Positions 17,950 through 27,239 of a stretch of DNA of 32,067 bases are shown here, in pieces. The translations under genes were made by a program, and so were the position numbers. The first letter of the stretch is position 1. Each line of letters opens with the position of its first letter. Below the pieces are notes generated by a model, which searched no databases, had not been told where the DNA came from, and saw only the letters and a list, made by a program, of their open reading frames with translations. The stretch covers positions 1 to 32,067 of the forward strand of contig JAHQVX010000085.1 of NCBI GenBank assembly GCA_019634125.1, given 5' to 3'. This DNA is from Saprospiraceae bacterium. GTDB taxonomy: Bacteria; Bacteroidota; Bacteroidia; Chitinophagales; JAHQVX01.

Positions 17950-17971
17950 CCTGTGCCAGCTGGCACAGGCT
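17950..17971. repeat. Perfect 22-bp palindrome GCCTGTGCCAGCTGGCACAGGC, intergenic
   Basis: Self-complementary over 22 bp, downstream of hutU and upstream of the 85-aa ORF. Confidence 0.85.
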
Positions 17972-18040
17972 TGATTGTAAGGCGATTACATGTGTTGTAG
18001 TTTTGTTATTTTGTCCGAAAGCGAACAATTGTGTACGTTT

Positions 18041-20050
18041 TTATGCAGAGGAAGAACCTTGAAACAAGGCATTGAGTACATCTTCTTTTACAAGATGGGG
18101 CAGGGTGACTCTTAATTGGTCTTCTGCTTCCATTGCTCGCTGAATAGCCGTCATGGCTGGCGCGTTCCGCGCCCAGCTTCTTCTGGCAATTCCATTATTG
18201 ACATCCCAGAACAGCATACTTTTCAACTTCTCGGCAGCTGAAGCACTGCCATCGAGGAGCAGGCCAAATCCCCCGTTAATGACTTCGCCCCAGCCCACAC
18301 CTCCGCCATTGTGGAGGCTGACCCAAGTCGCACCGCGGAAGCTATCACCCACGAAGTTGTGCACGGCCATGTCAGCCGTAAAGGCAGAGCCGTCGTAAAT
18401 ATTACTGGTTTCACGGTATGGAGAATCTGTTCCACTCACATCGTGGTGGTCACGGCCTAATACCACTGGGCCAATGTCGCCTGCAGCAATAGCCTTATTA
18501 AAAGCTTCTGCGATTTCCATTCTGCCTAATGCATCGGCATAGAGAATGCGCGCTTGCGAACCTACCACGAGTTGGTTTTCCTGGGCACCCTTAATCCATT
18601 GAATATTATCGGCCATCTGCTGGCGAATATCTGCAGGCGAGGTAGCCATTAAAGTTTCTAATACCTTCGTGGCGATCTCATCGGTCTTTACCAAGTCTTC
18701 TGCTTTACCCGAGGCACAAACCCATCGAAACGGCCCGAAACCATAATCGAAGCACATTGGGCCCATGATATCTTGAACATAACTGGGGTATTTAAAGACC
18801 TTACCGTTCATAATATCGGCATCGGCACGACTACTTTCCAATAGAAAAGCATTGCCGTAATCAAAGAAATACATGCCGTTTTTAGTCAGCGAACTGATGG
18901 CATTGACTTGTCTCCGGAGGGAGTCTTTTACTGCAGTTTTGAATGCTTCTGGATCTTCGGCCATGAGCTGATTGGCGGTTTCAAATGACATGCCTGCTGG
19001 GTAATAGCCCCCTGCCCATGGGTTGTGTAGGCTGGTTTGGTCGCTGCCTAATTCTACTTCAATATGCTCGGCGGCCAGTTTCTCCCAGAGGTCGACCACA
19101 TTGCCGAGGTAGGCGATAGAATAGGCTTGTTTGGCGGCTTTTTTCTCGAGTGCCCGTTGAATAACTTGGTCTAAGTCGTCGATAACTTCATCGACCCAAC
19201 CTTGTTCGTGGCGCTTATAGGCTGCGGCGGGATTGATTTCTGCGGTAATACTAACGACGCCTGCAATATTCCCAGCTTTGGGTTGGGCACCGCTCATGCC
19301 GCCCAGTCCTGAAGTGACAAATAACATACCTTGTGCTGAAGCCGCCCGCTTGCGGGCGGCGTTTAAGATCGTAATCGTTGTGCCATGTACAATGCCTTGC
19401 GGACCAATATACATATAACTTCCAGCCGTCATTTGCCCGTATTGCGTTACCCCTAATGCATTAAAGCGTTCCCAATCGTCGGGTTGGGAGTAGTTCGGAA
19501 TCATCATGCCATTCGTCACCACCACCCGGGGAGCGTTAGGCGAACTAGGGAATAAGCCCATTGGATGACCGCTATACATGACCAAGGTTTGTTCATCTGT
19601 CATCGTAGCCAAATACTGCATGGTGAGTACGTACTGAGCCCAGTTTTGAAAAACACCGCCATTCCCTCCGTAAGTAATCAACTCTTCCGGATGTTGGGCC
19701 ACCGCTGGGTCTAAGTTGTTTTGAATCATGAGCATTATCGCTCGAGCTTGTAGACTTTTTCCAGGATATTCCTCAATGGGGCGAGCGTACATATCGTACG
19801 TTGGACGAAATCGGTACATGTAGATTCTCCCATGTTCGTGCAACTCTTCCAAGAATTCTTTGGCTAATGTTTCATGCCATTCCTCAGGGAAATAACGCAA
19901 CGCATTCTCCAGGGCTAAGCGTTGTTCGTCCCGATTTAAGATCGACTTTCGTTTTGGCGCATGCGACCAGGTAGCATGTCGTAATTTTGAAGGAGGTAGC
20001 CGGGAAGGTAGCCCAGCAAGAATTTCGTTTTGGAAAGCAGATAACGCCAT
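18041..20050 (-). CDS. hutU: Urocanate hydratase
   Basis: YGGNGGVFQNWAQY, MYSGHPMGLFPS, MTAGSYMYIGPQGIVHGT, FVTSGLGGMSGAQPKA motifs; 669 aa. Confidence 0.95.
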   Translation of the reverse strand: MALSAFQNEILAGLPSRLPPSKLRHATWSHAPKRKSILNRDEQRLALENALRYFPEEWHETLAKEFLEELHEHGRIYMYRFRPTYDMYARPIEEYPGKSLQARAIMLMIQNNLDPAVAQHPEELITYGGNGGVFQNWAQYVLTMQYLATMTDEQTLVMYSGHPMGLFPSSPNAPRVVVTNGMMIPNYSQPDDWERFNALGVTQYGQMTAGSYMYIGPQGIVHGTTITILNAARKRAASAQGMLFVTSGLGGMSGAQPKAGNIAGVVSITAEINPAAAYKRHEQGWVDEVIDDLDQVIQRALEKKAAKQAYSIAYLGNVVDLWEKLAAEHIEVELGSDQTSLHNPWAGGYYPAGMSFETANQLMAEDPEAFKTAVKDSLRRQVNAISSLTKNGMYFFDYGNAFLLESSRADADIMNGKVFKYPSYVQDIMGPMCFDYGFGPFRWVCASGKAEDLVKTDEIATKVLETLMATSPADIRQQMADNIQWIKGAQENQLVVGSQARILYADALGRMEIAEAFNKAIAAGDIGPVVLGRDHHDVSGTDSPYRETSNIYDGSAFTADMAVHNFVGDSFRGATWVSLHNGGGVGWGEVINGGFGLLLDGSASAAEKLKSMLFWDVNNGIARRSWARNAPAMTAIQRAMEAEDQLRVTLPHLVKEDVLNALFQGSSSA
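19341..19360. repeat. Perfect hairpin GCCGCCCGC-TT-GCGGGCGGC inside hutU
   Basis: 9-bp arms, 2-nt loop. Confidence 0.85.
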
Positions 20051-20128
20051 GACGTAAAGGTAAAATAGATTTGCTTTTTGAAGTGGGAAGAACTGGCCGG
20101 GTTTTTGCTAATTAAAAGTGTCATGAGT

Positions 20129-20854
20129 ATGAAATCGATACTTAGTATATTATTCTTAAGTGCTTTGGTGCTTGCCAGCTGTTCGAAAAAAGAGTCAACA
20201 GGCAAGAAGGGATTATTAGAACTTGGCAGCACCCGCTTAGATAATTCGGATATTAAGCATTATGTCTGTCCAAACGCTTGTGAGGGAAGCGGTGCTTCCG
20301 CTTCTGGGCAATGTCCAACTTGTGGCAGTGCCTACAATCACAATCCAGCCTTTCATGGAGATGCAGAAGGCATGTCGACGTTGAATTCATTAACCTTAGA
20401 TGCAGTAGGAAAAGCAGATCCGGTGAAACAACCAGTTACTCCTAGTCTTCAACCGAGTACAAGCAGTGCAACAACTCAACGCGCTTCTTCAGTATACCAT
20501 TATAAATGTGCAAACAGTGCATGTACTGGTGGGTCTGATGATAAAAACTCTGTTTGCGATAAGTGTGCCGGAAAGCTCACACATAATCAAGCTTATCACA
20601 ACACACCAAGCGATGTGCAAGCCCCTGTAGGTTCATTAGGTAGTCCGTTTCCACAGCCAAGTAATTTGTCGAAACCAGCTTCGCCAATTTCAACAACGAA
20701 TTCGAGTACTACAACTACTACTACCAATTCTGGTGGAATTCCACATTACATCTGCACGCAAGCAGGTTGTGGCAAAGGTACTGGTGTGAATAGAACCGAT
20801 AGTTGTTCGGCATGTGGCGAACCATTAAGCCATAACGAAGCCTACCACGGCTAA
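20129..20854 (+). CDS. Predicted lipoprotein with three tandem cysteine-rich (zinc-ribbon-like) repeats; ATG at 20123 or 20129 preferred over 20078
   Basis: MKSILSILFLSALVLASC lipobox; three units of HY.C...C.G......C..C...L.HN.AYHG. Confidence 0.8.
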   Translation: MKSILSILFLSALVLASCSKKESTGKKGLLELGSTRLDNSDIKHYVCPNACEGSGASASGQCPTCGSAYNHNPAFHGDAEGMSTLNSLTLDAVGKADPVKQPVTPSLQPSTSSATTQRASSVYHYKCANSACTGGSDDKNSVCDKCAGKLTHNQAYHNTPSDVQAPVGSLGSPFPQPSNLSKPASPISTTNSSTTTTTTNSGGIPHYICTQAGCGKGTGVNRTDSCSACGEPLSHNEAYHG

Positions 20855-21540
20855 TCCACCTTCGTCCAATCCCGATTAATTTGATAAAAGGCATCGTCTG
20901 CTATACCTGATGCTCGAGCAATTTGTACGAACTCTACAGCCTCTGCTTTCGTTAGCCAACCTTCCAAAGTGACCGCATACTTCCTACTTACCGCTGTTTT
21001 ATAAATGTTGGCTGAAATATTTTTTTCACGAAGTACAGCATTTTGGCCGACCCGATTTTGTAGGGCTTTGGCTGCGGAGAGCTGATTTAATTCAAATGTG
21101 CCAATTACACAATACCATTGATTGGTTTGATCAATCCCTGCCGATGATTCTTGGAGAATTAGCCGCTGATTTCCAGAAATGGTTTCTTGCAGGGTAGAGT
21201 CGGATTGGATGGCGCGGTTTAAGATTTCTGCCAGATCAGGGAAGTTGTATTCCTCAGAGAGTTTCGCCGCAGAACTATTAATAATAGCGCGTGCAATTTC
21301 GCCTTGTTGGTCGGGACTGGAGTAAAAACTTAAGTTGTCGTTGACAATGTTTAGGATTTGAAATTTCCGCTGTTCAATTTGATTGCTGGTGCTTGCAACT
21401 TGTTGATTTTTCTGGATGGTGCGTTGGGTAATGCCTAAGAAAAGGGTGATGAGGAGTCCGACGATGCCTAAGCCGATTTTTGATAGGACATCGTACTTTT
21501 TGAGTTGATGTTCGGTCATGTTTTGGGAATTAGATCCCAA
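20851..21540 (-). CDS. Hypothetical membrane-anchored protein with a possible SPOR-like C-terminus
   Basis: N-terminal TM (IGLGIVGLLITLFLGI); C-terminal WYCVIGTFELNQLSAAKALQNRV...YAVTLEGWLTKAEAVEFVQIAR resembles SPOR spacing; not a certain match. Confidence 0.6.
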   Translation of the reverse strand: MGSNSQNMTEHQLKKYDVLSKIGLGIVGLLITLFLGITQRTIQKNQQVASTSNQIEQRKFQILNIVNDNLSFYSSPDQQGEIARAIINSSAAKLSEEYNFPDLAEILNRAIQSDSTLQETISGNQRLILQESSAGIDQTNQWYCVIGTFELNQLSAAKALQNRVGQNAVLREKNISANIYKTAVSRKYAVTLEGWLTKAEAVEFVQIARASGIADDAFYQINRDWTKVD

Positions 21541-21649
21541 AAATAATGGATTGATGTTTTAGCTAATGCTTTAAGAGAGAAATCTTTTTTTGATCACTAT
21601 GACATTAGGCTGGGTTCAGCGTATTGATGGAATGCTATCGAATTGTGCC

Positions 21650-22462
21650 TTAATCCTCGAATATATTATGCTCTTGCAGTTGGAAGGGTTGGCTAAAGAA
21701 GAGCTGAGAGGTGTGCTGGAAGGTGTCGGTCATTTTTGACACGTAGAAGTGATGTTCGGGCTGGGGAGTAGTAGATAATAATCCTTTTGCCCCCAATTTA
21801 TCTTTGATGTATTCGGCGATTACCGTTGGTGTGTCCAGCACATCTACTTGGTAGTTGTAGTATGCTTCGATATCTCCTTTAATAAGCGGGTAGTGCGTAC
21901 AGGCCAGGATAAGGGCGTCTAGGTGTTGGAGTTGGGGGTGATTCAGGTACTTTTTGGTTACGATGCGGCTGACTTCGTCAGCCACAAAGCCTTCTTCAAT
22001 CATCGGGGCGAGAAGTGGAGTCGCCATGGCTTTAATTTGTAATTCAGGATTTGCGGCCTTTAGGCCTAGCTCGTACGCCTTGCTTTCAATTGTTCGGCGT
22101 GTTCCAATGACCCCAACGGTTTTTAAGTCGTGTAAGTGTTTTTCGATGTAGTAGACCGTAGGGGTAATCACATCTACAACGAGGGCGCGGTTGCCCACAT
22201 GTGCTTTTACGGCTTCAAACGCACTGGCCGATGCCGAGTTGCACGCAATCACAATGGATTTGCAACCCGCCGATAGTAGAAAATCTGAGATTTGAATGGA
22301 ATAAGCGCGAATACTTTCCTCGGTTTTCTCTCCATAAGGAAAGTGTAGGGAATCTCCGAAATAGATCAGATTTTCCTGAGGCAGGTGTTGCAAAATAGCA
22401 TTGGCGGCCGTTAGGCCGCCAATGCCGCTGTCAAATATTCCAATAGGTTGATCTGCCTTCAA
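21650..22462 (-). CDS. murI: Glutamate racemase
   Basis: PIGIFDSGIGGLT, YFGDSLHFPYGEK, IVIACNSASA, LILACTHYPLIK motifs. Confidence 0.97.
   Translation of the reverse strand: MKADQPIGIFDSGIGGLTAANAILQHLPQENLIYFGDSLHFPYGEKTEESIRAYSIQISDFLLSAGCKSIVIACNSASASAFEAVKAHVGNRALVVDVITPTVYYIEKHLHDLKTVGVIGTRRTIESKAYELGLKAANPELQIKAMATPLLAPMIEEGFVADEVSRIVTKKYLNHPQLQHLDALILACTHYPLIKGDIEAYYNYQVDVLDTPTVIAEYIKDKLGAKGLLSTTPQPEHHFYVSKMTDTFQHTSQLFFSQPFQLQEHNIFED
22398..22425. repeat. Perfect hairpin GCATTGGCGGCC-GTTA-GGCCGCCAATGC inside murI
   Basis: 12-bp arms, 4-nt loop. Confidence 0.9.
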
Positions 22463-22468
22463 AGCCGA

Positions 22469-22990
22469 TTAGTTTACCCCTAATTTCGTTTTAATCAAAG
22501 GAAGTAAATGCGCTGTGTCATCTGCATAAAGCAACGACCCTACAGAAGAGTCAATCACTACTGTATAGCCATTTTCCTTCGCTACCGCATTAATGGTTTC
22601 CCCTGCTTTCTTGTAAACCGGTGCCATTAATTCATTCTCCTTAGCAGTAATTTTTTGATTCAATTGGTTCGCCACATAAAACTGATTGATTTCTTGTTGT
22701 AATCGAACAATTTCTTGTTGAGCTACTTCTTTACGCGCTTCTCCCATCGTCTTTTCCTCTGCTTGATACGCTTTTAATTTTGTATCTAGTTGAGACGACT
22801 TATTCTTAATATCTGGCGTTAAAAGCGATTGCGCATATGTTTCCAATTGGTTCGCTATACTTTTCGTTTCAGGCATAATGCTAATGACCTCTGCAGAGCT
22901 CACATAACCTACCTTCTGGGCAAATACGCCAAAGGCAAAACATAGTGTAAAGAGCAAAGTTGCGCTGATTCGTTTCATCGATGTATTCAT
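22469..22990 (-). CDS. OmpH/Skp family periplasmic chaperone
   Basis: Signal peptide, KVGYVSSAEVISIMPE, long coiled-coil, downstream of bamA. Confidence 0.9.
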   Translation of the reverse strand: MNTSMKRISATLLFTLCFAFGVFAQKVGYVSSAEVISIMPETKSIANQLETYAQSLLTPDIKNKSSQLDTKLKAYQAEEKTMGEARKEVAQQEIVRLQQEINQFYVANQLNQKITAKENELMAPVYKKAGETINAVAKENGYTVVIDSSVGSLLYADDTAHLLPLIKTKLGVN

Positions 22991-23004
22991 TGTTTAATTG
23001 ATTT

Positions 23005-23520
23005 TTATTTCATGTTTTTTACAATCCTAAGCACTTCATCACTCATATCGTACTTAGATTTTGCATATAGAATTGAAACCCCCTTTGATTTGTCTAACAC
23101 GAAATCGTAGTCTCGTTGTTCGGCCATTTTCTTAATGGCACTATACACTTTGTCTTGCAAAGGTTGAATCAAATCCTGTTGCTTCTTATATAGATCACCT
23201 TTTATGCCAAAACGTTTGTCTTTAAGCATAAACAGTTCTTTTTCTTTGCTTTTAATTTCAGAAGCCTTCTTTACCTTCTGAGCTTCAGTCAATAAGAGCT
23301 CATTTTGTTTGAACTCAGATTTCAACTCCTCAACTTGTGCGCGCAGGTTGGCAATTTCATCTTTCCATTGCAGCGTCATACCGTCTAAAGCGCTATTGGC
23401 TTCGGCATATTCTGGCATATTGTCTAAAATATATTTGGTGTCTACATACACGGTACGTTGAGCTTGTGTATAGACCTGTGCACCTAGAATCAATGCTAGT
23501 AAAAAAAGTAACTTCCTCAT
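23005..23520 (-). CDS. OmpH/Skp family periplasmic chaperone (tandem paralog)
   Basis: VYVDTKYILDNMPEYAEA, coiled-coil, VLDKS.GVSILYAKSKYD. Confidence 0.9.
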   Translation of the reverse strand: MRKLLFLLALILGAQVYTQAQRTVYVDTKYILDNMPEYAEANSALDGMTLQWKDEIANLRAQVEELKSEFKQNELLLTEAQKVKKASEIKSKEKELFMLKDKRFGIKGDLYKKQQDLIQPLQDKVYSAIKKMAEQRDYDFVLDKSKGVSILYAKSKYDMSDEVLRIVKNMK

Positions 23521-23541
23521 AGTTAAAAGTTGAATACGTTA

Positions 23542-26421
23542 TTACTGTGGTGGAACCCCAAGAATTAAATTAAATTGGCTTCGGTCTCCTAAACCAGCAC
23601 CACTTGGTAAATTCTTATCAAATCCTACGCCATAATCAAATCCGATGAGTCCGAAGAATGGAAGTTGTAAGCGCAAACCTATACCAGCACTACGATTCAG
23701 GTTAAATGGATCGTATTCGTCGAAGTTGGTGTATGCATTCCCCCCTTCTAAAAATGACAGCGCATAAATAGGTGTTGAGCCTTCTCCTGAAAGATTGTAC
23801 CTCAATTCTAAACCGAATTTATTGTAGATCGGATAACCCCCTTGTCGGTTCTGCGGATAATCGGTGTCATCATCATAACCTCGTTGAGAAATAATAGTGG
23901 TTCCAAATGTTGTAATTCCCTGGGCTAATCCATCGCCACCAAATCGAAAACGCTCAAAAGGAGATATTCCATCATTTGCGGGTCCTTCTGGTTCGTCCGG
24001 ATCAATAAACGCACTGGTATTATAAGCGCCTAAGTAACCGAGTTTCGCATATGGTCTCAATACAAAGTTGGTTCTTCCTAACTGTTGGTACCACTCTGCA
24101 TCAAAATTCCATTTATGGTATTCAATCAATTCATAGCGGTTTCTATTCTCCACATCTCGAATGAAATCGCCTTCGTAAGCAATTAATAATCGAGCCGGGT
24201 AATCAGCAGGGATGGCCTCACCATCTTGGATAAGTGGGAAGTTTCCATCACCAATCATTTCATTGGCTCTTCTGTCGTTCTCTTCAGCAATCGCTGTAGC
24301 AATTTCAGCATCAGTTAGCTTAAAATTAGAATCTCTCCAAAGACTCCACGGCGGTGTAATTTTCGCTGTAAGGGATATGTTAGATCCCGATTTCGGGAAG
24401 AAGGCAGCACTTACATTATTTCGACCAAATCCTTGGGTAATCGCAAAGTTTGTGGAGTTACCATTACGAATTAAGAACGCATTTGAGTTCACTAACTGAT
24501 AGCGCTGGTAACTTAGCCCTGCTCTATAAAAGAAGAATGGATCTGGTGCATTCAACGATCGACCCCAAAGTACATCCACACCTGTGGTATTTTGCTCTCC
24601 AATTTCCTCTTCAGGAACTGGATTAAACTGATTTTCAAAGAAGTTGAAATCTTGCTTGAAGAAAGAAGTTTGTAAAGAGTTTCTTCGTTTTCCTCCCAAC
24701 CAAGGCTCAGTAAAACTGAAGGAATAGGTTTGGTTGGTGGTACTATTTAAAGAGGCATTAATGGCTAATCGTTGACCATCTCCAGTAGGCAATGGACGCC
24801 AAGCCCCTTTCTTGAACATTTTATTGGCAGAGAAGTTGGTCAATGTCATTCCGAGCTGACCAATTACACCTACACGTTCACCTCCATAACCAAACTGCAT
24901 TTGAACTTGGTCGTTACTTTTTTCTACTACAGTATACTCTAAATCTACAGTTCCAGTCGCCTGGTCAACGTTAATCGGACGAATACCAATTTGAGTTTCA
25001 TCGAAGAAGCCCATGGTCGCAATACGTTGTTGGGAGTTAATAATGTCGGTTCGGTTAAAAGTATCTCCGGGTTTGGTAAATAGCTCACGTCGAATAACGT
25101 GTTCGTGGGTTTTATCATTCCCAAGAATCATGACTTCTCCAATCGTGGCTTGCTTTCCTTCATTGATAAAAATCTCAATGTCCACAGAATCGCCTACTAT
25201 TGATTTTTCAACCGGAATAGCTCTAAAGAAGAGGTAACCATTGTCCATGTATAATGAGCTAATGTCTCGTCCTGAAGGGTCTCTAGTTGTTCGCGCTTCT
25301 AAAAGGGATTCATCATAAATATCGCCTTTCTCAATACCCATGATTTGGTCTAGGTAGTCGTCGCTGTATTTCGTGTTTCCTTTGAAGGTGATATTTCGGA
25401 AGTAGTATTTTTCCCCTTCATCAATGCGAATTTTCACAATGGCATTCCGGGCATCAGCTTGGTAAAGCGTATCGAAAGTGACTTCAGCATCACGGAAACC
25501 ATCTGCATTGTACAATCTAATAAGTTCTCGTTTGTCATCATCGAAAGCCTCATCGATGTATTTTGAGCCATTGAAGAGTTGAAAACTTAATCGGTTATCG
25601 GCAAATGCTTGAAGGTCATCGATCGTGATGTAAGGCAGTTTTTGAATGACCTTGCCCACACGAGTTTTTGCCAAACTTGGTGGATCAGAGGGTAGGATCG
25701 GACGAAACTGTGTTTTCTCTTTGGTGCCTTTGAGTACTTTTTTCAGTTTATAGGAAGGAATACTTTTGTTGCCTTCGAAAATGATATTACTGATCTTTAC
25801 TTTCTGGCCCTTATCAACGTTGATTTCCAGGTAGGAACTGTTTAAGTTCACCGTATCGGGGCGTTCGAGGAAACTAGATGAAGCATTTAAAAATCCTTTA
25901 TCAGCATAATAGTCTTGAACAACTTTATTGATGTTCAGCTTCAACGAGCTGGTAATTGGCTTTCCTTTGATGAGCTTCAGGGACTCGGTCAAGTCTTCGG
26001 CTTCTAAATTCGTTGTCCCAGTAAACTTTACTCCTGCTACACGCGGTCGTTCTAGTAAATTGATGTTTAACCAAGCTAAGCGATCAGCGTTGACCTCATC
26101 GTAGCCAACTTTCACTAAGTTGATTTCGATATTCTCGAAAAGGCCCAGTTTCCAGAGTTTTTTAATAGAATTGGAAATTTCGTCCCCAGGAATGGATATA
26201 GAGCTACCTACTTTCAAGCCCGAGTTGTCAATTAAGAGCTCGTGGTTGAGGTAATCGGTTCCAGTTACGGTAATATTTTCAATTTTAAAGGTTTTGCTAT
26301 TCCGGTAATCGATCTCTACGACATCTTCTATCGGATTCACAATAGTATCTGGTGGCTCTTGTGCTAAGGCCACAGATGCTGATAATATTGTCAGGGAAAG
26401 GATTGTAATTAATCGCTTCAT
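23542..26421 (-). CDS. bamA: Outer membrane protein assembly factor BamA (Omp85, POTRA plus barrel)
   Basis: Signal peptide, successive POTRA domains (FEGNKSIPSYKLKKVLKGTKE, FKGNTKYSDDYLDQIMGIEKGD), C-terminal barrel, operon with ompH pair and uppS. Confidence 0.95.
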   Translation of the reverse strand: MKRLITILSLTILSASVALAQEPPDTIVNPIEDVVEIDYRNSKTFKIENITVTGTDYLNHELLIDNSGLKVGSSISIPGDEISNSIKKLWKLGLFENIEINLVKVGYDEVNADRLAWLNINLLERPRVAGVKFTGTTNLEAEDLTESLKLIKGKPITSSLKLNINKVVQDYYADKGFLNASSSFLERPDTVNLNSSYLEINVDKGQKVKISNIIFEGNKSIPSYKLKKVLKGTKEKTQFRPILPSDPPSLAKTRVGKVIQKLPYITIDDLQAFADNRLSFQLFNGSKYIDEAFDDDKRELIRLYNADGFRDAEVTFDTLYQADARNAIVKIRIDEGEKYYFRNITFKGNTKYSDDYLDQIMGIEKGDIYDESLLEARTTRDPSGRDISSLYMDNGYLFFRAIPVEKSIVGDSVDIEIFINEGKQATIGEVMILGNDKTHEHVIRRELFTKPGDTFNRTDIINSQQRIATMGFFDETQIGIRPINVDQATGTVDLEYTVVEKSNDQVQMQFGYGGERVGVIGQLGMTLTNFSANKMFKKGAWRPLPTGDGQRLAINASLNSTTNQTYSFSFTEPWLGGKRRNSLQTSFFKQDFNFFENQFNPVPEEEIGEQNTTGVDVLWGRSLNAPDPFFFYRAGLSYQRYQLVNSNAFLIRNGNSTNFAITQGFGRNNVSAAFFPKSGSNISLTAKITPPWSLWRDSNFKLTDAEIATAIAEENDRRANEMIGDGNFPLIQDGEAIPADYPARLLIAYEGDFIRDVENRNRYELIEYHKWNFDAEWYQQLGRTNFVLRPYAKLGYLGAYNTSAFIDPDEPEGPANDGISPFERFRFGGDGLAQGITTFGTTIISQRGYDDDTDYPQNRQGGYPIYNKFGLELRYNLSGEGSTPIYALSFLEGGNAYTNFDEYDPFNLNRSAGIGLRLQLPFFGLIGFDYGVGFDKNLPSGAGLGDRSQFNLILGVPPQ

Positions 26422-27164
26422 AGTTGATTTACTTGCTCACTGGTTTTTCCAAACCTTCTTTCTCTCTTCTGGTAATCAATGATTGCTTGGAAGAGATCAT
26501 CTTTTTTAAAATCCGGCCAAAGTGTATCGGTAAAATAGAGCTCGCTGTAGGCAATTTGCCAGAGCAAGAAATTGCTGATACGTTTTTCACCACTTGTTCT
26601 GATAAGTAATTCCGGGTCGGGCATATTTGCTGTATTCAAGTGCTTGGAGATGAGTTCTTCATTGACTTGATTCGCCGAAATTTCTTTTCGTTCAATTTTA
26701 TGTGCAATGGTTTGCATTGCGTTTTCTAATTCCCATCGGGCGCTATAACTCAAGGCCAGAGTTAGTGTCATATGGTCGTGATTTGAAGTCTCTTCGATGG
26801 CTTCTTTCAGATTGATTTGACAGCTTTCTGGCAGTTCACTCAGGTTACCGATGGCGTTTAGTTGTATTTTATTTTTTTTAAGAGTACTCATTTCACTTTT
26901 GATGGTTTCAACTAAAAGTTCCATGAGTGCATTTACTTCATGTTTGGGTCTGGCCCAGTTTTCTGTTGAGAAGGCATATAGGGTAATATGCTGGATACCT
27001 AATTCTGCGGCAGCTTCTGCTACTTCGCGAACGGAGCCCACGCCATTTTTATGTCCTAGAACTCTGGACATACCTTGCTCTTTCGCCCATCTACCGTTCC
27101 CATCCATTATGATGGCGATATGCTGCGGAAGGTTGGTTCTATCTATTTGCGCTTCCAAACTCAT
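26418..27164 (-). CDS. uppS: Isoprenyl (undecaprenyl diphosphate) synthase
   Basis: HIAIIMDGNGRWA, GHKNGV..VREV, LYAFSTENW.RP, PELLIRTSGEKRISNFLLWQ motifs. Confidence 0.97.
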   Translation of the reverse strand: MSLEAQIDRTNLPQHIAIIMDGNGRWAKEQGMSRVLGHKNGVGSVREVAEAAAELGIQHITLYAFSTENWARPKHEVNALMELLVETIKSEMSTLKKNKIQLNAIGNLSELPESCQINLKEAIEETSNHDHMTLTLALSYSARWELENAMQTIAHKIERKEISANQVNEELISKHLNTANMPDPELLIRTSGEKRISNFLLWQIAYSELYFTDTLWPDFKKDDLFQAIIDYQKRERRFGKTSEQVNQL

Positions 27165-27239
27165 TTTAAAACGCGCAAAATTAAAAAATCAATGCTAAAA
27201 AACCGCTTTATAACCAATGAATTAAAGCCGAAAAGGGAA

